Of a stretch of 64,000 bases of DNA, positions 25,229-34,467 are shown piece after piece. A model generated the notes under the pieces. It was not told the DNA's origin. It did not search any database and saw only the letters and a list, made by a program, of their open reading frames with translations. A program made the position numbers and the translations under genes. The stretch's first letter is position 1. Each line of letters begins with the position of its first letter. This DNA is from Daejeonella sp. JGW-45 (lineage in GTDB: Bacteria; Bacteroidota; Bacteroidia; Sphingobacteriales; Sphingobacteriaceae), in assembly GCF_029360805.1 (NCBI RefSeq), contig NZ_JARKNC010000010.1, forward strand, positions 361,287 through 425,286, read 5' to 3'.

Positions 25229-26401
25229 ATGATCAGACACATTAGCGCTGACTTCATCGTTCCCATTCATGGTGAGCCTGTAAAAAATGGGGTGGTTTCC
25301 TTTAATGAACAGGGTGAGATAGTTGACCTGTCTGATAAAAGCAGCGCCCGTGTTGATGGATCTGTTGAAAGTCTGAAAGGTATAATTGTTCCGGGTTTTG
25401 TAAACTCTCACTGCCATCTTGAGCTATCGCACATGCTGGGGAAGATACCGGGTGGCGAAGGGCTTATTCCATTTATCAGCAAAATAATCGGAAGACGCCA
25501 TGCGGATGAAAGCCTCGTTGCGGACGCGATGCAGGAGGCCGACAAACGGATGCTTGAAAACGGTATAGTTGCCGTGGGGGATATTTCGAACAATATACTT
25601 TCCAGGGAAGTGAAGTTGAACAGTGCTTTATACTATCACACTTTCGTGGAATTTATGGGCTTTGACCCACAGAAAGCCGCGGCTATTTACCGTAAAGCCC
25701 TTGAACTTTTAGAAGATTTTTCGCCTTTGCCGGCATCGCTTGCCCCGCATGCCCCATATTCTGTTTCGAAGGAGCTTTTGAAGCTTTTTCAGAAAAATAA
25801 GGCTGGCAAGTATGGGATCACATCTATTCACAACCAGGAAAGTGATAATGAGAATGAGTTTTACAGGTATAAAACCGGCAGATTTGTGGATTTCTACAAG
25901 CAGATGGGCATTGCCATCGATTTCTTTAAACCCCAGGCGCGTAATTCAATTCAGTCTGTCGTTCCGTTATTTTCGCCGGGGCAACGTGTATTACTGGTTC
26001 ATAATACCTATACAAGTCTAAAGGACGTCTATTTTGCAAACCGCTTTAACAGGGATATTCATTGGTGTTTTTGTCCGAAGGCCAACCTGTATATAGAAGG
26101 CAGGCTCCCAAAAATCGACATGTTTCAATCCCACGATTTTAACATTACTGTGGGCACCGACAGCCTGGCCTCAAATGATAAGCTTTGTATACTCGAGGAG
26201 TTAAAAACCATTAAAGCGCATTTTCCGCTGTTGCCCCTTGTTAAGACGATACGGTGGGCAACCATAAACGGCGCGAAGTTTTTAGGTATCGACAATAGGT
26301 ACGGTTCAATTGAAGTCGGGAAGTTTCCGGGCTTAAACCTGATCACTAATACGGATGGGCTGGAGTTGACTCCGGCATCGGAAGTAAGGAAGATTGTTTG
26401 A
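25229..26401 (+). CDS. Amidohydrolase family protein (cytosine deaminase/aminodeoxyfutalosine deaminase-like)
   Basis: 390 residues with a TIM-barrel metal-dependent hydrolase pattern. The metal-binding HxH is His61/His63 (GFVNSHCHLELSH); further histidines occur in SIHNQESDNE and VLLVHNTYTS, and the metal/catalytic aspartate in VGTDSLASND. The C-terminus (GIDNRYGSIEVGKFPGLNLI) is the composite beta-sandwich closing motif of COG0402-type deaminases. Members remove amino groups from nucleobases, S-adenosylhomocysteine or aminodeoxyfutalosine (menaquinone synthesis); the substrate here cannot be assigned, and no menaquinone gene is adjacent. Confidence 0.85.
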   Translation: MIRHISADFIVPIHGEPVKNGVVSFNEQGEIVDLSDKSSARVDGSVESLKGIIVPGFVNSHCHLELSHMLGKIPGGEGLIPFISKIIGRRHADESLVADAMQEADKRMLENGIVAVGDISNNILSREVKLNSALYYHTFVEFMGFDPQKAAAIYRKALELLEDFSPLPASLAPHAPYSVSKELLKLFQKNKAGKYGITSIHNQESDNENEFYRYKTGRFVDFYKQMGIAIDFFKPQARNSIQSVVPLFSPGQRVLLVHNTYTSLKDVYFANRFNRDIHWCFCPKANLYIEGRLPKIDMFQSHDFNITVGTDSLASNDKLCILEELKTIKAHFPLLPLVKTIRWATINGAKFLGIDNRYGSIEVGKFPGLNLITNTDGLELTPASEVRKIV

Positions 26402-26412
26402 GTAACGAGCCT

Positions 26413-26453
26413 GACCCCGAAGGTGTCCGCCCGGATGAACACCCTTCGGGGTC
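26413..26453 (+). terminator. Probable terminator after the amidohydrolase gene
   Basis: GACCCCGAAGG..CCTTCGGGGTC forms a strong stem (one bulged base), 11 bases after the stop codon, followed by GTTTTGT. A related short hairpin with CCTTCGGGGTCG follows at 26487-26504, so the block may also be a repeat. Confidence 0.55.
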
Positions 26454-26628
26454 GTTTTGTCGGAAATATCGATTACTATAAACGTGCGACCGCCTTCGGG
26501 GTCGAAACGCAAAATCTCCTAACCGGAACCAGTGGTTACAGGATTGTCGCCATACTTATTTTCAACGGTCCACTTTGCACTGTCCTCCACATTTGTGGTT
26601 ATGACCTTAAAACTCCAACTTTACGCGG

Positions 26629-27573
26629 ATGAACGCTATAAAAAAGCTTTTCGATATCGAATTTCCTATTATTCAGGCGGGTATGGTATGGTGCAGCGGC
26701 TGGCGTTTAGCTTCCGCGGTTTCCAATGCCGGGGGACTGGGATTAATCGGTGCCGGTTCTATGTATCCCGATGTTTTAAGGGAACATATTAAAAAGTGCA
26801 GGCTGGCAACGTCAAAGCCTTTTGGCGTTAATGTGCCGCTGTTGTATCCGGATATCGATCAGGTCTTTGAAATCCTCGCAGAAGAAAGGATTCAGATCGT
26901 TTTCACTTCAGCAGGTGACCCGTCAAAATGGACTCCTTCGCTGAAGGAAAATAAAATGAAAGTTGTACATGTTATTGCAAACAAAAAATTCGCGTTGAAG
27001 GCTGAGCAAAGTGGGGTGGACGCCATTGTTGCGGAAGGGTTTGAAGCAGGCGGTCACAATGGCCGTGAGGAAACGACAACGCTCTGCTTGGTTCCTGAGA
27101 TCTGCGAAACGGTGGGTATACCGGTAATTGCGGCCGGCGGGATAGGAAGCGGCAAGGCTATGCTGGCAGCTATGGCCCTTGGTGCGGAAGGTGTTCAGGT
27201 TGGATCGGCTTTTGCGGCATCTGTAGAGTCATCGGCACATGAAAATTTCAAAAAGGCGATCTTAAATTCGGGAGAGGGTGATACCAAATTAAGTATGAAG
27301 ACATTGATCCCGGTAAGGCTGATGAAGAATGATTTTTTTCACCGGGTAGAGAAGGCCGAGGCCGGGGGCGCCACACGGGCAGAGCTGCTGGAATTATTGG
27401 GGCGCGGCCGGGCAAAAAAGGGTATGTTTGAAGGCGACCTGAGCGAAGGCGAGCTGGAGATCGGCCAGGTTGCCTCGGGCATACGCGAGATAAAGCCTGC
27501 CGCTATTATTTTACAGGGAATGTGGCAGGAGTTTATTGCGGAGAAGGAACGGATCAGTAATTTATCTTTTTAA
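26629..27573 (+). CDS. Nitronate monooxygenase / FabK-like FMN-dependent enzyme
   Basis: 314 residues with a TIM-barrel FMN-binding pattern: PIIQAGMVWCSGWRLASAVSNAGGLGLIG at the N-terminus, AEGFEAGGHNG with the conserved His143, IPVIAAGGIGSGKAMLAAMALGAEGVQVGSAF as the phosphate-binding end. The family includes nitronate monooxygenases and enoyl-ACP reductase II (FabK), and the AGGHxG motif does not separate them. No other fatty-acid gene is next to it. acyP begins eight bases after its stop, so co-transcription is likely. Confidence 0.85.
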   Translation: MNAIKKLFDIEFPIIQAGMVWCSGWRLASAVSNAGGLGLIGAGSMYPDVLREHIKKCRLATSKPFGVNVPLLYPDIDQVFEILAEERIQIVFTSAGDPSKWTPSLKENKMKVVHVIANKKFALKAEQSGVDAIVAEGFEAGGHNGREETTTLCLVPEICETVGIPVIAAGGIGSGKAMLAAMALGAEGVQVGSAFAASVESSAHENFKKAILNSGEGDTKLSMKTLIPVRLMKNDFFHRVEKAEAGGATRAELLELLGRGRAKKGMFEGDLSEGELEIGQVASGIREIKPAAIILQGMWQEFIAEKERISNLSF

Positions 27574-27580
27574 GATCAAT

Positions 27581-27853
27581 ATGAAGCATTTAGATATTAT
27601 AATAAGCGGAAGGGTCCAGGGGGTGTTTTTCAGGGCTACAAGCAAAGCTGTAGCCGACCAGCTTGGAGTGAAAGGAACGGCGCGAAACCTGGCAGACGGC
27701 ACTGTATTCATCGAAGCCGAGGGGGATGATTTTTCACTTGACCTGTTTCTGGAATTTTGTCACAAGGGTTCAGACCGGTCTGCCGTGGAAAAAGTGGAGG
27801 TTAGCGAAGGTGAACTGAAAAACTATCGTAATTTTGAGGTCGTAAAGAAATAA
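27581..27853 (+). CDS. acyP: Acylphosphatase
   Basis: 90 residues from ATG 27581, the usual length of this small cytosolic enzyme, which hydrolyses carboxyl-phosphate bonds in acyl phosphates. The catalytic residues are present: Arg18 in GRVQGVFFRAT and Asn36 in GTARNLADGTV. It lies between the nitronate monooxygenase family gene and the flippase gene on the same strand. Confidence 0.95.
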   Translation: MKHLDIIISGRVQGVFFRATSKAVADQLGVKGTARNLADGTVFIEAEGDDFSLDLFLEFCHKGSDRSAVEKVEVSEGELKNYRNFEVVKK

Positions 27854-27871
27854 CGTTAATCACGTACCTCA

Positions 27872-29413
27872 TTGTCAGCACTTAAGAAATTTGCAGGCCA
27901 GACGGCTATCTATGGTATAAGCACCGTTATTTCCAGGTTTCTCGGATTCATCTTAACGCCTTTTTATATCCGGATCTATTCTGCCAAGGTGTACGGGATT
28001 TTTACGGTTATGTTCAGCTGGGCATCGATGCTCAACGCTGTCCTTTCCTTTGGGATGGAAACCACGTTCTTCAGGTATCTCAGTAAATATGAGAACGACA
28101 AGCAAAAGGTATACGACAATACCTTTCTGACGATCTTTGCATTATCTGCTGTATTTCTGACCTTCTCTAGTCTTTTTGCAGGTGATATTGCAGCATGGAT
28201 GCAGGAGGGCAAAAGATATAATGAAAATTATGCCACTTATATCCGGTACTTTACCTGGATCATCGTTGCCGATGCGCTCGCTGTTATTCCTTTCGCCAAA
28301 CTGCGTGCTGACGGCAAGCCTATCCGCTACAGCGTTATCAAATTCGCCAATATTTTAATGTTCATCGGCCTTAATTTCTTTTTCATACTTGTAGTTCCCG
28401 CGATCATTACAAACCAGCTGCCCGGCGAAAGCCTGGTTTCAGGGTGGTACCGTGAAAATTGGGTCGGTTATGTCTTTTTTTCTAACCTTATAGCCAGCCT
28501 GTTAACGCTGGTCTTGCTAATTCCTGAGCTGTTGCAGGTGAGGCTTAAATATGACGGAAAGCTTTTAAAGGAAATGTTCTATTACAGCCTTCCCGTTCTC
28601 GTTGCCAACATGTCTTTTATAATTAACGAAAATTTAGATAAGGTGTTTCTTGGAAAGCTGCTGCCGCCGGATATTTCAGAAACCCATGTTGGTATTTACG
28701 GCGCCTGCGCGAAATTAGCCGTCTTCCTGAGCATTTTCATCCAGGCATTTCGATTAGGCGCCGAACCCTTCTTCTTCAGTTATTCGAAAAATAAAAATTC
28801 GGGTGAAACTTATGCCCGGATAATGAACTATTTTGTGATTGCCGTCTGCCTGATCTTTGTGATGCTGGTAGCCAATATCGAGCTCCTTAAGCATTTTATC
28901 AAGGCAGGCGACGATATCCAGCGGACACTTTACTGGTCCGGTTTAAAAGTTGTGCCTGTTTTACTGTTTGGCTATGTCAGCCTGGGGATTTACGTTAATT
29001 TATCCATTTGGTATAAATTATCAGATCAGACACGCTATGGATTATATATTTCCGGGATCGGGGCATTACTAACCATTGTACTGAATCTTATTTTCATTCC
29101 TGAATACAGTTATATGGCTTCTGCATGGATCTCATTAACTGTGTATAGCATTATGATGGTGTTTTCTTATGTCTGGGGGCAAAAGAATTATCCGATACCG
29201 TATAATCTGAAAAAGAATATCTCCTATCTTCTTGCTTCCGCTGCTATCGTATTTGTATCATTTGTAGTATTTAACCGTAATTTGATCATTGGAAATACCC
29301 TGTTTATTATATTTACGTTAGTAACTCTTTATATAGAACGCAAAGAAATAATCGCCTTGCTTGGATCCCAAAGCTCAAAGCCCCAAGCCCAAAGCCCCGA
29401 CGATGAACATTAA
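27872..29413 (+). CDS. Oligosaccharide flippase family protein (Wzx/MOP superfamily)
   Basis: 513 residues with about 12-14 membrane helices, e.g. [26 protein letters not shown] at the start and [20 protein letters not shown] in the second half. Start TTG 27872; no ATG is near and the coding frame is clear from the start. Members flip lipid-linked saccharides across the inner membrane. It is the only flippase seen, yet it lies 13 kb from the polysaccharide locus, so it may serve that locus or another glycan. The last ~15 residues ([15 protein letters not shown]) are encoded by a 7-bp repeat array (29368-29395), and the end overlaps dut by 11 bases. Confidence 0.88.
   Translation: MSALKKFAGQTAIYGISTVISRFLGFILTPFYIRIYSAKVYGIFTVMFSWASMLNAVLSFGMETTFFRYLSKYENDKQKVYDNTFLTIFALSAVFLTFSSLFAGDIAAWMQEGKRYNENYATYIRYFTWIIVADALAVIPFAKLRADGKPIRYSVIKFANILMFIGLNFFFILVVPAIITNQLPGESLVSGWYRENWVGYVFFSNLIASLLTLVLLIPELLQVRLKYDGKLLKEMFYYSLPVLVANMSFIINENLDKVFLGKLLPPDISETHVGIYGACAKLAVFLSIFIQAFRLGAEPFFFSYSKNKNSGETYARIMNYFVIAVCLIFVMLVANIELLKHFIKAGDDIQRTLYWSGLKVVPVLLFGYVSLGIYVNLSIWYKLSDQTRYGLYISGIGALLTIVLNLIFIPEYSYMASAWISLTVYSIMMVFSYVWGQKNYPIPYNLKKNISYLLASAAIVFVSFVVFNRNLIIGNTLFIIFTLVTLYIERKEIIALLGSQSSKPQAQSPDDEH
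29368..29395. repeat. Heptad array (CCAAAGC type) inside the flippase 3' end
   Basis: Four in-phase 7-bp units (CCAAAGC, TCAAAGC, CCCAAGC, CCAAAGC) encode the polar tail of the flippase and end just before the dut start. Confidence 0.75.
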
Positions 29414-29834
29414 AATAATAAACAGATCTCCTCATGCACTGCCGGCCTATGAAACCGAAGCCTCAGCTGGGATGGACCTTCGTGCCCACCTTTCCGCACC
29501 GGTAATAATTGCGCCGATGCAGCGTATGTTAATTCCGACGGGGCTTTTTATTGAGCTGCCGGTTGGCTTTGAGGCACAAATAAGGCCAAGAAGCGGGCTG
29601 GCCTTAAAATATGGGATCAGCATACTGAATTCGCCGGGAACGATCGATGCGGACTACCGGGGGGAGTTGAAAATTTTGCTTATTAACTTCTCTGATGTCA
29701 ATTTCGAGGTTGCTGACGGCGATCGCATTGCGCAAATGATCATATCGCGGCATGAACAGGTACGTTGGGATGAGGTTGATATTCTGACAGAAACTATTCG
29801 TGGTGAAGGCGGATACGGGCACACAGGACTATAA
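29403..29834 (+). CDS. dut: dUTP diphosphatase
   Basis: Hydrolyses dUTP to dUMP and pyrophosphate, keeping uracil out of DNA and feeding dTMP synthesis. 143 residues from ATG 29403, typical for the trimeric enzyme. All five motifs are visible: [64 protein letters not shown]. Upstream in-frame codons fall in repeat sequence. It overlaps the flippase gene by 11 bases; the TPR gene starts one base after its stop. Confidence 0.97.
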   Translation: MNIKIINRSPHALPAYETEASAGMDLRAHLSAPVIIAPMQRMLIPTGLFIELPVGFEAQIRPRSGLALKYGISILNSPGTIDADYRGELKILLINFSDVNFEVADGDRIAQMIISRHEQVRWDEVDILTETIRGEGGYGHTGL

Positions 29835-29835
29835 T

Positions 29836-31563
29836 ATGATTAAAAAACTGGCTTTGACATTCATCCTGGCGATTTCATCTATGATCGCTAATGCTCAGAA
29901 AAACCAGGGGCCGGTTATAGTGGTGGGCAAGGTTTTAAGCCAGCGCGACAGCCTGCAGGTCAGGGAGATCTATTTCGAAGGGCTGCATCAAAAGCTTATG
30001 GAGAATTATCCCCAGGCGGCTTTGTCTTTTCAAAAAGTGCTCGAGATCGATGCTGCCAATGACGCGGCGATGTATGAGCTTGCCAATATGAGCTTTGCCC
30101 AAAATAAACAGACGGAAGCTGAGCAGCTGATAAGAAATGCGGTCACTGTTAATCCGGATAATGAGTGGTACTGGTCTTTTCTTGCGGGGGTCTATAAGAA
30201 GACCAATAATATTTCTGAATTGGTTCTTGTTCTCGACGAACTTATCCGGCTCGCACCCGAAAAAGAGGAATACTACTACGACCGGGCAAATTCCTTTATG
30301 ATCCTTAAAAAAACTGACCTGGCTATCAGCGCCTATGATGAAATTGAGGCCAGGTTCGGGCCGTCGGAAGACCTGTCATCGGCAAAGCAACGCATTTTGA
30401 TGCGACAGGGCAAATCAGACATTGTTGAACAGGAGCTGGAAAAGCAGATCAAAGATAAGCCGGATGATATTCGTAATTATCTGTACCTCAGCGAGGTTTA
30501 TGCCAAATCTGGCGACAGGGATAAAGCAGTCGGGATACTCAATAAGGCAAAGGCGGTGGAACCGGCAAATGCCCTGATCCGCCTCGCCCTGGCAGATAAT
30601 TATAAAGCTTTAAAACGCTTCGATGATTCTTTTATTGAGCTGAAGGTCGCTTTTGCCGATCCCAACCTTAACGTGGACGAGAAGGTGAGAATAGTCCTTT
30701 CCTTTTTCCCGATGTTTGCGGATTTTAAAGCGAGGGCCTACGCCAGTGAGCTGGCTTCGATCATGACGAAGACGCATCCTGATGAAGCAAAAGCGTTTGC
30801 TATATATGGCGATGTCTTGTTCCAGGAGAAAAAATATAAGGAGGCGCGTGATTCCTATAAGACCGCCCTGAAGCTGAATGACCAGATCTATCAGATCTGG
30901 GAGCAATTGCTGCGGATTGAAGTTAGCCAGGGCGATTTTCAGCAGGCTATCGTTGATGGAGAGGAGAGCCTTACAGTTTTCCCGAATCAGGCCGAACTTT
31001 ATCTGTACACAGGTATTGCATATTCGCAAACAAGAAAACATGATAAAGCGGTGTCTTACCTGAAAAGCGCTTTAGACCTGGAAACTGAAGATGAAGAGGT
31101 TCGGGCTCAAATATTTTCAACGCTTGGCGATTCATATAATGCCCTGAAGAGATTTAAGGAATCCGACCAGTCTTACGAGAAGGCCCTTGAGATCAATCCG
31201 GATAATAGTTATGTGCTGAACAATTATGCTTATTATTTATCCCTGAGAGGAGAAAACCTTGATAAGGCGGAAAAAATGTCTAAACGGGCTGTTCAGCTAA
31301 ATCCGGATAATTCTGCCTCGGAGGATACTTATGCCTGGGTTCTGTTTAAACTTAAAAAGTATCCGGAAGCGCGTACCTGGATTGAAAGAGCTTTGCGAAA
31401 CGGTGCAACGAATAGTTCTACGCAGGTGGAGCACTATGGCGATATTCTCTTTTTATTAGGGGAAAAAGACCTGGCTTTGCAGCAGTGGTTAAAAGCCAGG
31501 GAGCTGGGAACAGGTTCAGAAAACTTGAACAAAAAAATTGATGAGAAGAAATATGTGGAATAG
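29836..31563 (+). CDS. Tetratricopeptide-repeat protein, exported
   Basis: 575 residues from ATG 29836 (MIKKLALTFILAISSMIANAQ), with a signal peptide cut after about residue 20. The rest is a chain of about 14-15 TPR motifs; clear ones are DAAMYELANMSFAQNKQTEA, EAKAFAIYGDVLFQEKKYKEA and NSYVLNNYAYYLSLRGENL. It is a protein-interaction scaffold, probably periplasmic or outer-membrane associated. It overlaps the DUF4292 lipoprotein gene by 11 bases and precedes the EnvC-like gene, suggesting a shared envelope function. Precise partner unknown. Confidence 0.9.
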   Translation: MIKKLALTFILAISSMIANAQKNQGPVIVVGKVLSQRDSLQVREIYFEGLHQKLMENYPQAALSFQKVLEIDAANDAAMYELANMSFAQNKQTEAEQLIRNAVTVNPDNEWYWSFLAGVYKKTNNISELVLVLDELIRLAPEKEEYYYDRANSFMILKKTDLAISAYDEIEARFGPSEDLSSAKQRILMRQGKSDIVEQELEKQIKDKPDDIRNYLYLSEVYAKSGDRDKAVGILNKAKAVEPANALIRLALADNYKALKRFDDSFIELKVAFADPNLNVDEKVRIVLSFFPMFADFKARAYASELASIMTKTHPDEAKAFAIYGDVLFQEKKYKEARDSYKTALKLNDQIYQIWEQLLRIEVSQGDFQQAIVDGEESLTVFPNQAELYLYTGIAYSQTRKHDKAVSYLKSALDLETEDEEVRAQIFSTLGDSYNALKRFKESDQSYEKALEINPDNSYVLNNYAYYLSLRGENLDKAEKMSKRAVQLNPDNSASEDTYAWVLFKLKKYPEARTWIERALRNGATNSSTQVEHYGDILFLLGEKDLALQQWLKARELGTGSENLNKKIDEKKYVE

Positions 31564-32362
31564 GGCTGTTTATATAGTGATGATAGCCGGAATTTTAGGA
31601 GGATGTAAGGCTAAGAAGGCAGTTGTGACCCCATCCCCTGCGGCTTCGGTGGCAGATACGACGCCGGGCACTCCGTCTGTGGACGTTTTGAATGCTGCGA
31701 GAGTTGCTAAAATCGAGGCTTTAAATGCAAAGCGGGCAAATTTCAGTACCTTATCCGGAAAGGCAAAAGCCTCTCTTGTTATAGGAACGAATTCCAATGA
31801 TGTCACAATGAATATCCGGATAAAAAACAATGAGGTTATTTGGGTATCTGTAACAGCCCTGGCGGGCCTGGAGGTTGCGCGGGCGTTAATAACACCAGAC
31901 AGCGTTAAAGTGATCAACCGTCTTGAGAATGAATATATACGGAAGCCATTTAGTTATCTTCACGAATTTACGAACGACCAGGTGAATTTTGGAACGCTGC
32001 AATCGGTGTTGCTGGGTAATGCAATCCCGGAATTTATGTCGGGCTCAACTGAACTGAATATTAAAGGTACCCAGACTGAATTAAGCAGTGCTGTCGGGTC
32101 TTTGCTCTACAGGCTGCTCTCAAATGACCGGGATAAAGTTATTCAGACGGACCTTAGTGATGAATCTGCAGGCCGTTCGCTGATAGTTGCTTATGATGAA
32201 TTTCAAACGATCGCTGGCCAGGAGGTTCCGCACTCGGTTGTGCTGCGTTCGCGTGTAAAGAATAAGAACATCAGCCTTGATCTTAAGTTTGCAAAGATCG
32301 AGTTAGATATGCCGGTAGATATACCATTTAGGGTTCCGGATCGTTTTACCATCAAAAATTAG
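31553..32362 (+). CDS. DUF4292 domain lipoprotein
   Basis: 269 residues from ATG 31553. The lipoprotein signal MWNRAVYIVMIAGILGGC has a lipobox with acceptor Cys18. The remaining beta-rich domain (FSTLSGKAKASLVIGTNSNDVTMNIRIKNNEVIWVSVTALAGLEVARALITPDSVKVINR) is that of DUF4292, a Bacteroidota family that looks like LolA/LolB-type lipoprotein carriers. A role in lipoprotein handling at the outer membrane is therefore possible but unproven. Co-transcribed with the TPR and EnvC-like genes. Confidence 0.85.
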   Translation: MWNRAVYIVMIAGILGGCKAKKAVVTPSPAASVADTTPGTPSVDVLNAARVAKIEALNAKRANFSTLSGKAKASLVIGTNSNDVTMNIRIKNNEVIWVSVTALAGLEVARALITPDSVKVINRLENEYIRKPFSYLHEFTNDQVNFGTLQSVLLGNAIPEFMSGSTELNIKGTQTELSSAVGSLLYRLLSNDRDKVIQTDLSDESAGRSLIVAYDEFQTIAGQEVPHSVVLRSRVKNKNISLDLKFAKIELDMPVDIPFRVPDRFTIKN

Positions 32363-32376
32363 ATAGATTTGTTTAA

Positions 32377-33642
32377 ATGAAGTTATTACGGTATTTCCTG
32401 GTCATTTCAGTGCTGCTCTTTAGTCCCGCAGTCTTCGGGCAAAGCAGTTCTGAGCTGAAAAGACGTAAAGAGGCGCTCACCCGCGAGATAGAATCACTTA
32501 ATAAAAGCTTGAATCGAACTTCTTCTAATAAGAATCTCTCCCTCAAACAGATCCGGGCACTTAACGCACAAATTCGCCTTCGCGAGGAAAAGATCAGTAC
32601 CATAAATTCTGAAGTACGGTTACTTGATAACCAGATCTCTGATAATACTAACACCGTCCGCTCGCTGCAGTCTCAGTTGAATAAACTTAAAAAGGAATAC
32701 GCCGGTATGGTCCTTTTTGCATTCAGGAACCAGAGCTCGTATAGTAAGCTGATGTTCATTTTTGCTTCCCAGAATTTTAACCAGGCTTACAAGCGATTAA
32801 AGTACCTGCAGCAGTTTAGTGAATACCGGAAGAAGCAGGCTAAGTACATTGAAGGTACATCCAGGGACCTTAATATAAAGATCGGGGAACTGGATCGTAA
32901 CAAGCAGGAAAAAAATCACCTGTTAAGTGACCAGGAAAAGGAGAAGCGTACACTGGGGGTGCAAAAAAGCAGCAAATCAAAAGTTCTGACGGGGCTTAAC
33001 CGTGAGGAGAAGAAATTAAAACAAGAACTTTCAAAGAAGCAGCGGGAATCCGCGACCCTGAACCGGGCAATTGCAAATGCGATTAACAGGGAAATTGAGG
33101 AGGCGCGGAGAAGAGCTGAGGCGGAGGCCAGGGCAGCGGCCGCGAAGGCGAAAGCTGAAAATAAGGAAGCTCCTGACGCCAAGCCGATCTCCAGGGGCTC
33201 GAGTATCCTTGCCGCCACACCAGAATCGGCAAAGCTGTCCTCAGATTTCCTGGGCAGCAGGGGTAGCCTTCCATGGCCGGTGACGAACGGGATCATTATT
33301 GAAGGTTTTGGGAACCATACATACGGCCGTAACGTTACGACAGAAAATAATGGCGTGGATATAAAGACTGCGCAAGGTTCGGCTGTACGGGCTGTGTTCG
33401 GAGGCGAAGTGGCGGCAGTTCAGAACTTTGCAGGTTCCTATGCAGTTTTGATCCGTCATGGTGAATATTTCACAGTTTATTCAAATTTGCGGACGGTTAG
33501 TGTATCAAGAGGCCAGAAAGTAACGTTAAAGCAGAATATAGGTACTGTTATTACAGATCCGGTAGATGGTACGACGGAGGTCCATTTTGAAGTAAGGAAA
33601 GGCGCTGAGCCTATGAATCCTGCCGGCTGGCTTGCAAATTAA
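32377..33642 (+). CDS. Murein hydrolase activator, EnvC-like (coiled coil + degenerate LytM/M23)
   Basis: 421 residues. Signal peptide 1-21; a long coiled coil from about 22-250 (many ELKRR, REEKIS, EKEKRTLG heptads, then an Ala/Glu-rich stretch); and a C-terminal M23/LytM domain (about 295-421). The catalytic zinc ligands are partly missing: the place of HxGxD reads NNGVDI and the place of HxH reads EVHFEVR, so first histidines are Asn and Glu. As in E. coli EnvC, the domain is likely an activator of amidases rather than an enzyme. Peptidoglycan splitting at division is the inferred role. Confidence 0.85.
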   Translation: MKLLRYFLVISVLLFSPAVFGQSSSELKRRKEALTREIESLNKSLNRTSSNKNLSLKQIRALNAQIRLREEKISTINSEVRLLDNQISDNTNTVRSLQSQLNKLKKEYAGMVLFAFRNQSSYSKLMFIFASQNFNQAYKRLKYLQQFSEYRKKQAKYIEGTSRDLNIKIGELDRNKQEKNHLLSDQEKEKRTLGVQKSSKSKVLTGLNREEKKLKQELSKKQRESATLNRAIANAINREIEEARRRAEAEARAAAAKAKAENKEAPDAKPISRGSSILAATPESAKLSSDFLGSRGSLPWPVTNGIIIEGFGNHTYGRNVTTENNGVDIKTAQGSAVRAVFGGEVAAVQNFAGSYAVLIRHGEYFTVYSNLRTVSVSRGQKVTLKQNIGTVITDPVDGTTEVHFEVRKGAEPMNPAGWLAN

Positions 33643-33670
33643 TTTTAGTTAATTAGGTTGTTTAATTGCC

Positions 33671-33678
33671 TATATTTG
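33671..33678 (+). promoter_or_regulatory. Putative -7 element for the tatA pair
   Basis: TATATTTG matches TAnnTTTG, 21 bases before the ATG at 33699. The upstream sequence is AT-rich without a clean TTTG at the right distance. Confidence 0.4.
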
Positions 33679-33698
33679 TATATTGATTTTTTTAAGAA

Positions 33699-34079
33699 AT
33701 GTATAGTTCAATCTTGTTGTTTATGAATATCGGGGGGCCGGAGATGATCCTGATATTTCTTGTGGTTCTGCTGCTGTTTGGCGGAAAGAAGCTTCCTGAG
33801 CTTGCCCGTGGCTTAGGGAAAGGCCTAAGAGAGTTTAAAGATGCTTCTGACGGTATTAAAAGGGAGATCCATAATAATATTAATACTGTAACTGAGGCTA
33901 CTGCCGACATGGACAAGGATATAGCTCAAGCCACATATAATGTGGATCCCGAGTCTCCTGATTATGCACATGGAACTGAACCGGAAGGAAGTTTTAAGGT
34001 CGATCCGGAGGCGCCGGCTGTAACTGAATCCGGGCTTTCTGACAAGGTTAGCGGTGAAGAAACTAAAATTGCACACTAA
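33699..34079 (+). CDS. tatA: Sec-independent translocase protein TatA/E-like (longer paralogue)
   Basis: 126 residues. One N-terminal membrane helix ([24 protein letters not shown]), the hinge FGGKKLPE and an amphipathic helix ([20 protein letters not shown]), followed by an acidic, probably disordered tail of about 75 residues. TatA forms the pore for folded proteins that carry a twin-arginine signal. The long tail recalls TatB, but the hinge is TatA-like. A shorter paralogue follows 10 bases later; tatC lies 24 kb away at 57919-58794. Confidence 0.92.
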   Translation: MYSSILLFMNIGGPEMILIFLVVLLLFGGKKLPELARGLGKGLREFKDASDGIKREIHNNINTVTEATADMDKDIAQATYNVDPESPDYAHGTEPEGSFKVDPEAPAVTESGLSDKVSGEETKIAH

Positions 34080-34089
34080 ATAAGATATT

Positions 34090-34293
34090 ATGTTAAATTC
34101 AACTTTGTTGGTAGCAGGACTTGGAGCTACTGAGATCATTCTGATTGTTGTGGTCGTCCTGTTATTATTTGGAGGTAAGAAGATCCCGGAACTTATGCGC
34201 GGACTTGGAAGAGGAATCAAAGAATTTAAGACCGCACAAAACGGGGAAGGCGATTCAGCTTCGCCGGCATCCAAAGATCAGGATAACAAATAA
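34090..34293 (+). CDS. tatA: Sec-independent translocase protein TatA (short paralogue)
   Basis: 67 residues: membrane helix [25 protein letters not shown], amphipathic helix [15 protein letters not shown] and a short charged tail. Its length matches typical TatA. It is probably the main pore subunit, with the upstream paralogue in a TatB-like or accessory role; that split of roles is inference. Confidence 0.93.
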   Translation: MLNSTLLVAGLGATEIILIVVVVLLLFGGKKIPELMRGLGRGIKEFKTAQNGEGDSASPASKDQDNK

Positions 34294-34304
34294 TTACTAT
34301 CTGG

Positions 34305-34348
34305 AATGATCCTGTATACCCCATTTATATGGAGGTATAGGGATCATT
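34305..34348 (+). terminator. Terminator-like hairpin after the tatA pair
   Basis: AATGATCC..TATACC pairs with GGTATA..GGATCATT across a 13-base loop, 12 bases after the stop; a T-rich stretch (TTATATTTTG) follows. Confidence 0.6.
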
Positions 34349-34467
34349 TTATATTTTGTCCGGCGGAACTTCTTTAGAGACGATGAAGAACCTACTCCCC
34401 GGACAGGCAGCCCTTAGCTCTGATGAGTTAGTCTTAGCTGTTTAATCAATAATACCTCATTCCATTT

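Noticed and set aside
26402-26628. Small gene between the amidohydrolase and nitronate monooxygenase family genes
   Set aside because: Only short frames made of the CCTTCGGGGTC hairpins; read as a terminator and spacer.
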